Below, in pieces: positions 60,812 through 64,000 of a stretch of 64,000 nucleotides of DNA (position 1 is its first letter; every line of letters starts with the position of its first letter). The translations under genes and the position numbers were made by a program. The DNA comes from Methylocystis sp. L43 (GTDB lineage Bacteria; Pseudomonadota; Alphaproteobacteria; Rhizobiales; Beijerinckiaceae): contig NZ_JADNRA010000029.1 in NCBI RefSeq assembly GCF_015709525.1, forward strand, positions 62,001-126,000, given 5' to 3'. A model generated the notes under the pieces. It saw only the letters and a program-made list of their open reading frames with translations, searched no databases and was not told where the DNA came from.

Positions 60812-63800
60812 GCGCGCCTTTCGCCGAACTCGTCGCCGCGACGAATTTCTCTTTTCTCCGCGGCGCGTCGCATCCGTCAGACATGGCGCTGACGGCGCTG
60901 CTGCTCGGCCATAGCGGCATTGGCGTCGCCGACCGCAACAGCGTCGCCGGGGTCGTGCGCGCCTATGCCGCGCTCAAGGAGCTGCAGGAAAAATTGCGCG
61001 ATCCGCCGGCTGGCGACGATGCGGCGCTTCTCGCTCAGATCGACGCAGAGCGCGTCCAATCCTTCAAGCTCGTCGTCGGCGTGCGGCTCGTCTTCGCCGA
61101 CGAGACGCCCGACATCGTCGCCCACCCGCAAAATCGCAACGGTTGGGGAAGGCTCACGCGGCTGCTGACGACGGGGAATCTGCGCGCCAAAAAAGGCGAA
61201 TGCCGGCTGTATTTCGACGATCTCGCGCAGGCCGCGCACGATCTGCTGCTGATCGTCATGCCTTCGCGCAATCTGGCGCGCCTGCCCTCGACGCTCGCGC
61301 GTCTCAATGATCTTGCGCCAGACGACGTCTGGCTCGGCGCGACCATGCCGCGGCGCGGCGACGACAGGCGGCGTCTCGCAAGACTGAAAGAGATCGCCGC
61401 GCGGACGCAGACGCCCTTGCTCGCGACGAATGACGCGCTTTACGCCGATCCCGACCAGCGCGATCTGCAAGACGTCATGACCTGCATCCGCGAAGGCGTG
61501 ACGCTCGCGCAAGCCGGACGCCGGATCGAGATCAACGCCGAGCGCCATTTGAAGACGCCGGAAGAAATGATGCGGCTCTTCGCTGACGCGCCGGAGGCGA
61601 TCGAGGAGACGCAATGTTTTCTCGCGCGCGTCGATTTCTCGCTCGATCAACTGAAATATGAATATCCGGACGAGCCTGTCCCGCCGGGACGCAATCCCCA
61701 GGAATGGCTTGAGGAGCTGACCTATCGCCACGCGGCGATGCGCTATCCGCAAGGCGTGCCGGAGAAAGTCGATAGGCTTCTGCGCGAGGAGCTGGCGCTC
61801 ATCGAGACGCTCGACTATGCGCGCTATTTCCTCACCATTCACGACATCGTGCGGATCGCCGAAGACAAGGGGATTCTCTGCCAGGGGCGCGGCTCCGCCG
61901 CCAATTCCGCCGTCTGCTATGTGCTCGGCGTCACCTGCGTCGATCCGGCGGAGAATGATCTGCTCTTCGCCAGATTCATCTCGCAGGAGCGCAAGGAGCC
62001 GCCCGACATCGACGTCGATTTCGAGCATGAGCGGCGCGAAGAGATCATCCAGCATATTTACGGCAAATACGGCCGCGCGCGCGCCGGCCTCGTCGCGACC
62101 GTCATCAGCTACCGGCCGCGCAGCGCTATTCGCGAAGTCGGCAAGGTCTTCGGACTGACCGAGGACGTGACCGCCGCTCTCGCCAGCACGCAATGGGGCA
62201 GCTGGGGCTCCGACATTCCGCAAGCTTACATCCGCCAGACCGGGCTTGATCCCGGAAATCCCGTCATTCGCCGCGCCATTCGTTTCGCGACGCGCCTGCT
62301 CGGCTTTCCGCGCCATCTCTCGCAGCATGTCGGCGGCTTCGTTCTCGCGCGCGGGCGGCTTGACGAGCTCACGCCCATCGCCAACGCCGCGATGCCGGAG
62401 CGCACCTTCATCGAATGGGACAAGGACGACATCGACGCGCTCGGCCTGATGAAGGTCGATGTGCTGGCGCTCGGCATGCTCACCTGCATTCGAAAATGTT
62501 TCGATTATTTGCGCGCCCATGAGGGGAAAGACATGGGCCTCGCCGACGTGCCGGCCGACGACAAGGCGACCTACGACATGCTGTGTCGAGGCGACTCCAT
62601 CGGCGTCTTTCAGGTCGAGAGCCGGGCGCAGATGAACATGCTGCCGCGTCTGAAGCCGCGCGAATTCTATGATCTCGTCATTCAGGTGGCGATCGTGCGG
62701 CCCGGACCCATTCAGGGCAATATGGTGCATCCCTATCTGCGCCGCCGTTCCGGAAGCGAGCCGGTGATCTATCCCTCGCCCGCGCCGGAGCACGGGCCGC
62801 CGGACGAATTGCGCAAGGTGCTCGAAAAGACCAAGGGCGTGCCGCTCTTTCAGGAGCAGGCGATGAAGCTCGCCATGGTCGCGGCGAAATTCTCCGATGT
62901 TGAAGCCAATCGCCTGCGCCGCGCCATGGCGACCTTCCGCAATCTTGGCACCATCCATGAATTCGAGGCGCTGATGGTCGAACGCATGGCGGCGCGCGGC
63001 TATGATCGCGGCTTCGCGCAAAGCTGTTTCGAACAGATCAAGGGCTTCGGCTCCTATGGCTTTCCCGAAAGCCACGCCGCGTCCTTCGCCAAGCTCGTCT
63101 ACATCTCCTCCTGGATCAAATGTCACTATCCGGCGATCTTCGCCTGCGCGCTGCTCAATTCGCAGCCGATGGGCTTTTACGCGCCGGCGCAGATCGTGCG
63201 CGACGCGCGCGAACATGGCGTCGACGTGCGCGCCGTCGACGTGAATTTCAGCGAATGGGACAATACGCTGGAGCGTGCAAAGGATGGCGCATTGGCGCTG
63301 CGTCTCGGCTTCCGCCAGGCGGACGGCGTGCATGAGAATGAAGGGCGGCGCATCGTCGCAGCGCGGACGAAGCCCTATGACAGCGTCGAAGACCTTGCGC
63401 GGCGGGCGGCGCTCAACGGCGCGACGATGCGCGCGCTCGCCGACGCCGACGCCTTCCGTTCTTTGCAAAGCGACCGTCGTGACGCGCTCTGGGCCGTGCG
63501 GCGTCTGCCCGACGCCAAACCCCTGCCGCTCTTTGCCGCCGCCGACGCGCGCGAACTCGCCAAGGAACAAGATCCGCTGCTGCCGTCCATGTCGCTTGGC
63601 GAACATGTCGCCGCCGACTATCAGACGCTGCGGCTTTCGTTGAAAGCCCATCCCATGGCGGTGCTGCGGCCGATTTTCGCACGCGAACGGATCATGGCCT
63701 GCGCGGAAGTTTCGGCGCTCACGGATGGCGCCTTTGCGCGCGGCGCCGGCGTCGTGCTGGTGCGGCAACGGCCCGGACAGGGCAACGCCATTTTCGTCAC

Positions 63801-64000
63801 GCTCGAAGACGAAACCGGCATCCTTAATGTCGTCATCTGGGCGCGCCTTTTTGAGCGCTACCGCCGCGAGACGATGGCGTCACGACTCATGCTGGTGGAA
63901 GGAAGGGTGCAGAAGAGCCCCGAAAATGTCGTGCATCTGATGGCGCAGCGCATTATCGACCGCAGCCAAGACCTCAATAGACTGTCAGACGCGCATCAGC
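60808..64000 (+). CDS. dnaE2: error-prone DNA polymerase DnaE2 (runs off window end)
   Basis: Open without a stop from ATG 60808 to the window edge: 1064 codons of an expected roughly 1080-1110. PHP domain start AELVAATNFSFLRGASHPSD. Polymerase core has GRGSAANSAVCYVLGVT and the catalytic PPDIDVDFEHERREE near residue 397, then FPRHLSQHVGGFV and LQ-type FQVESRAQMNMLPRLKPREF. OB-fold at the end (IFVTLEDETGILNVVIW). Catalyses mutagenic bypass synthesis under SOS control with ImuA/ImuB. Only the last C-terminal residues are missing. Confidence 0.96.
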   Translation, partial: MSAPFAELVAATNFSFLRGASHPSDMALTALLLGHSGIGVADRNSVAGVVRAYAALKELQEKLRDPPAGDDAALLAQIDAERVQSFKLVVGVRLVFADETPDIVAHPQNRNGWGRLTRLLTTGNLRAKKGECRLYFDDLAQAAHDLLLIVMPSRNLARLPSTLARLNDLAPDDVWLGATMPRRGDDRRRLARLKEIAARTQTPLLATNDALYADPDQRDLQDVMTCIREGVTLAQAGRRIEINAERHLKTPEEMMRLFADAPEAIEETQCFLARVDFSLDQLKYEYPDEPVPPGRNPQEWLEELTYRHAAMRYPQGVPEKVDRLLREELALIETLDYARYFLTIHDIVRIAEDKGILCQGRGSAANSAVCYVLGVTCVDPAENDLLFARFISQERKEPPDIDVDFEHERREEIIQHIYGKYGRARAGLVATVISYRPRSAIREVGKVFGLTEDVTAALASTQWGSWGSDIPQAYIRQTGLDPGNPVIRRAIRFATRLLGFPRHLSQHVGGFVLARGRLDELTPIANAAMPERTFIEWDKDDIDALGLMKVDVLALGMLTCIRKCFDYLRAHEGKDMGLADVPADDKATYDMLCRGDSIGVFQVESRAQMNMLPRLKPREFYDLVIQVAIVRPGPIQGNMVHPYLRRRSGSEPVIYPSPAPEHGPPDELRKVLEKTKGVPLFQEQAMKLAMVAAKFSDVEANRLRRAMATFRNLGTIHEFEALMVERMAARGYDRGFAQSCFEQIKGFGSYGFPESHAASFAKLVYISSWIKCHYPAIFACALLNSQPMGFYAPAQIVRDAREHGVDVRAVDVNFSEWDNTLERAKDGALALRLGFRQADGVHENEGRRIVAARTKPYDSVEDLARRAALNGATMRALADADAFRSLQSDRRDALWAVRRLPDAKPLPLFAAADARELAKEQDPLLPSMSLGEHVAADYQTLRLSLKAHPMAVLRPIFARERIMACAEVSALTDGAFARGAGVVLVRQRPGQGNAIFVTLEDETGILNVVIWARLFERYRRETMASRLMLVEGRVQKSPENVVHLMAQRIIDRSQDLNRLSDAHQ

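Noticed and set aside
60877-63768. 963-codon minus-strand open frame opposite dnaE2
   Set aside because: It is a mirror of a highly GC-rich coding strand; the translation is Arg/His/Glu-rich with no domain, and the plus strand is an unmistakable DnaE2.
1-64000. CRISPR arrays, rRNA genes and intact insertion sequences
   Set aside because: No regularly spaced short repeats, no rRNA-like sequence and no intact transposase with terminal repeats were found by reading.

Overview
The window reads as chromosomal DNA of a GC-rich alphaproteobacterium, most likely a Hyphomicrobiales/Rhizobiales member. The evidence is a BcsS-type outer-membrane protein, an alphaproteobacterial porin, an imuA-imuB-dnaE2 mutasome behind a GAAC-N7-GAAC LexA site, and Rhizobiales-style palindromic repeats. 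A copC-copD pair would suit a methanotroph such as Methylocystis/Methylosinus, but no methane monooxygenase gene is present, so that is only a guess.

Layout. 0.2-25 kb: tRNA-Lys(TTT) is followed by gene debris (a second tRNA 3' fragment, a frameshifted HEPN/RES-type N-terminus, a patatin C-terminal fragment, a possible transposase remnant). Living genes are interspersed: a BcsS-like protein, two AI-2E-type permeases, an HD-domain protein and an alpha/beta hydrolase. Next comes a signalling cluster (urea/amide-type binding protein, hybrid histidine kinase, response regulator, receiver-adenylate cyclase; 9.5-15.7 kb), then copC-copD, a LysR regulator divergent from three small redox/unknown genes, and an arsRICDA operon that lacks an efflux permease. 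At 25.19 kb a 28-nt copy of the tRNA-Lys 3' end lies in the same orientation as the intact tRNA, so 0.17-25.2 kb may be an old tRNA-Lys island.

26-31 kb: a group of exported proteins. Three are Asn/Gln-rich; two of these share a common module and two carry curlin-like repeats. They sit with a porin-family barrel and a small Cys-containing protein. This is the best candidate for an undescribed surface system. 31-33.3 kb: a MORN-repeat protein, a lytic transglycosylase and a small Cys-rich protein. 33.5-42.9 kb: a surface-glycan cluster (GT61, sulfotransferase, beta-helix protein, methyltransferase, YY-PDV repeat protein, GT2-WbsX fusion, GT4), visibly AT-richer in its first 4 kb. 43-48.6 kb: 3-oxoacid CoA-transferase subunits, galT, galK and a divergent GH42 beta-galactosidase.

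48.6-54.8 kb: an MgtE-like Mg2+ transporter and an ion-pump group made of a P2-type ATPase, a divergent SAM synthetase, and a small protein sharing an HMA-like module with the ATPase. 55.4-58.3 kb: a catalase-fold protein translationally coupled to a RoxA-like di-heme cytochrome. 58.5-64 kb: the SOS mutagenesis cassette imuA-imuB-dnaE2, with dnaE2 running off the window end.

All calls were made by reading motifs; no database search was run. Residue positions are approximate unless they come from an explicit count.
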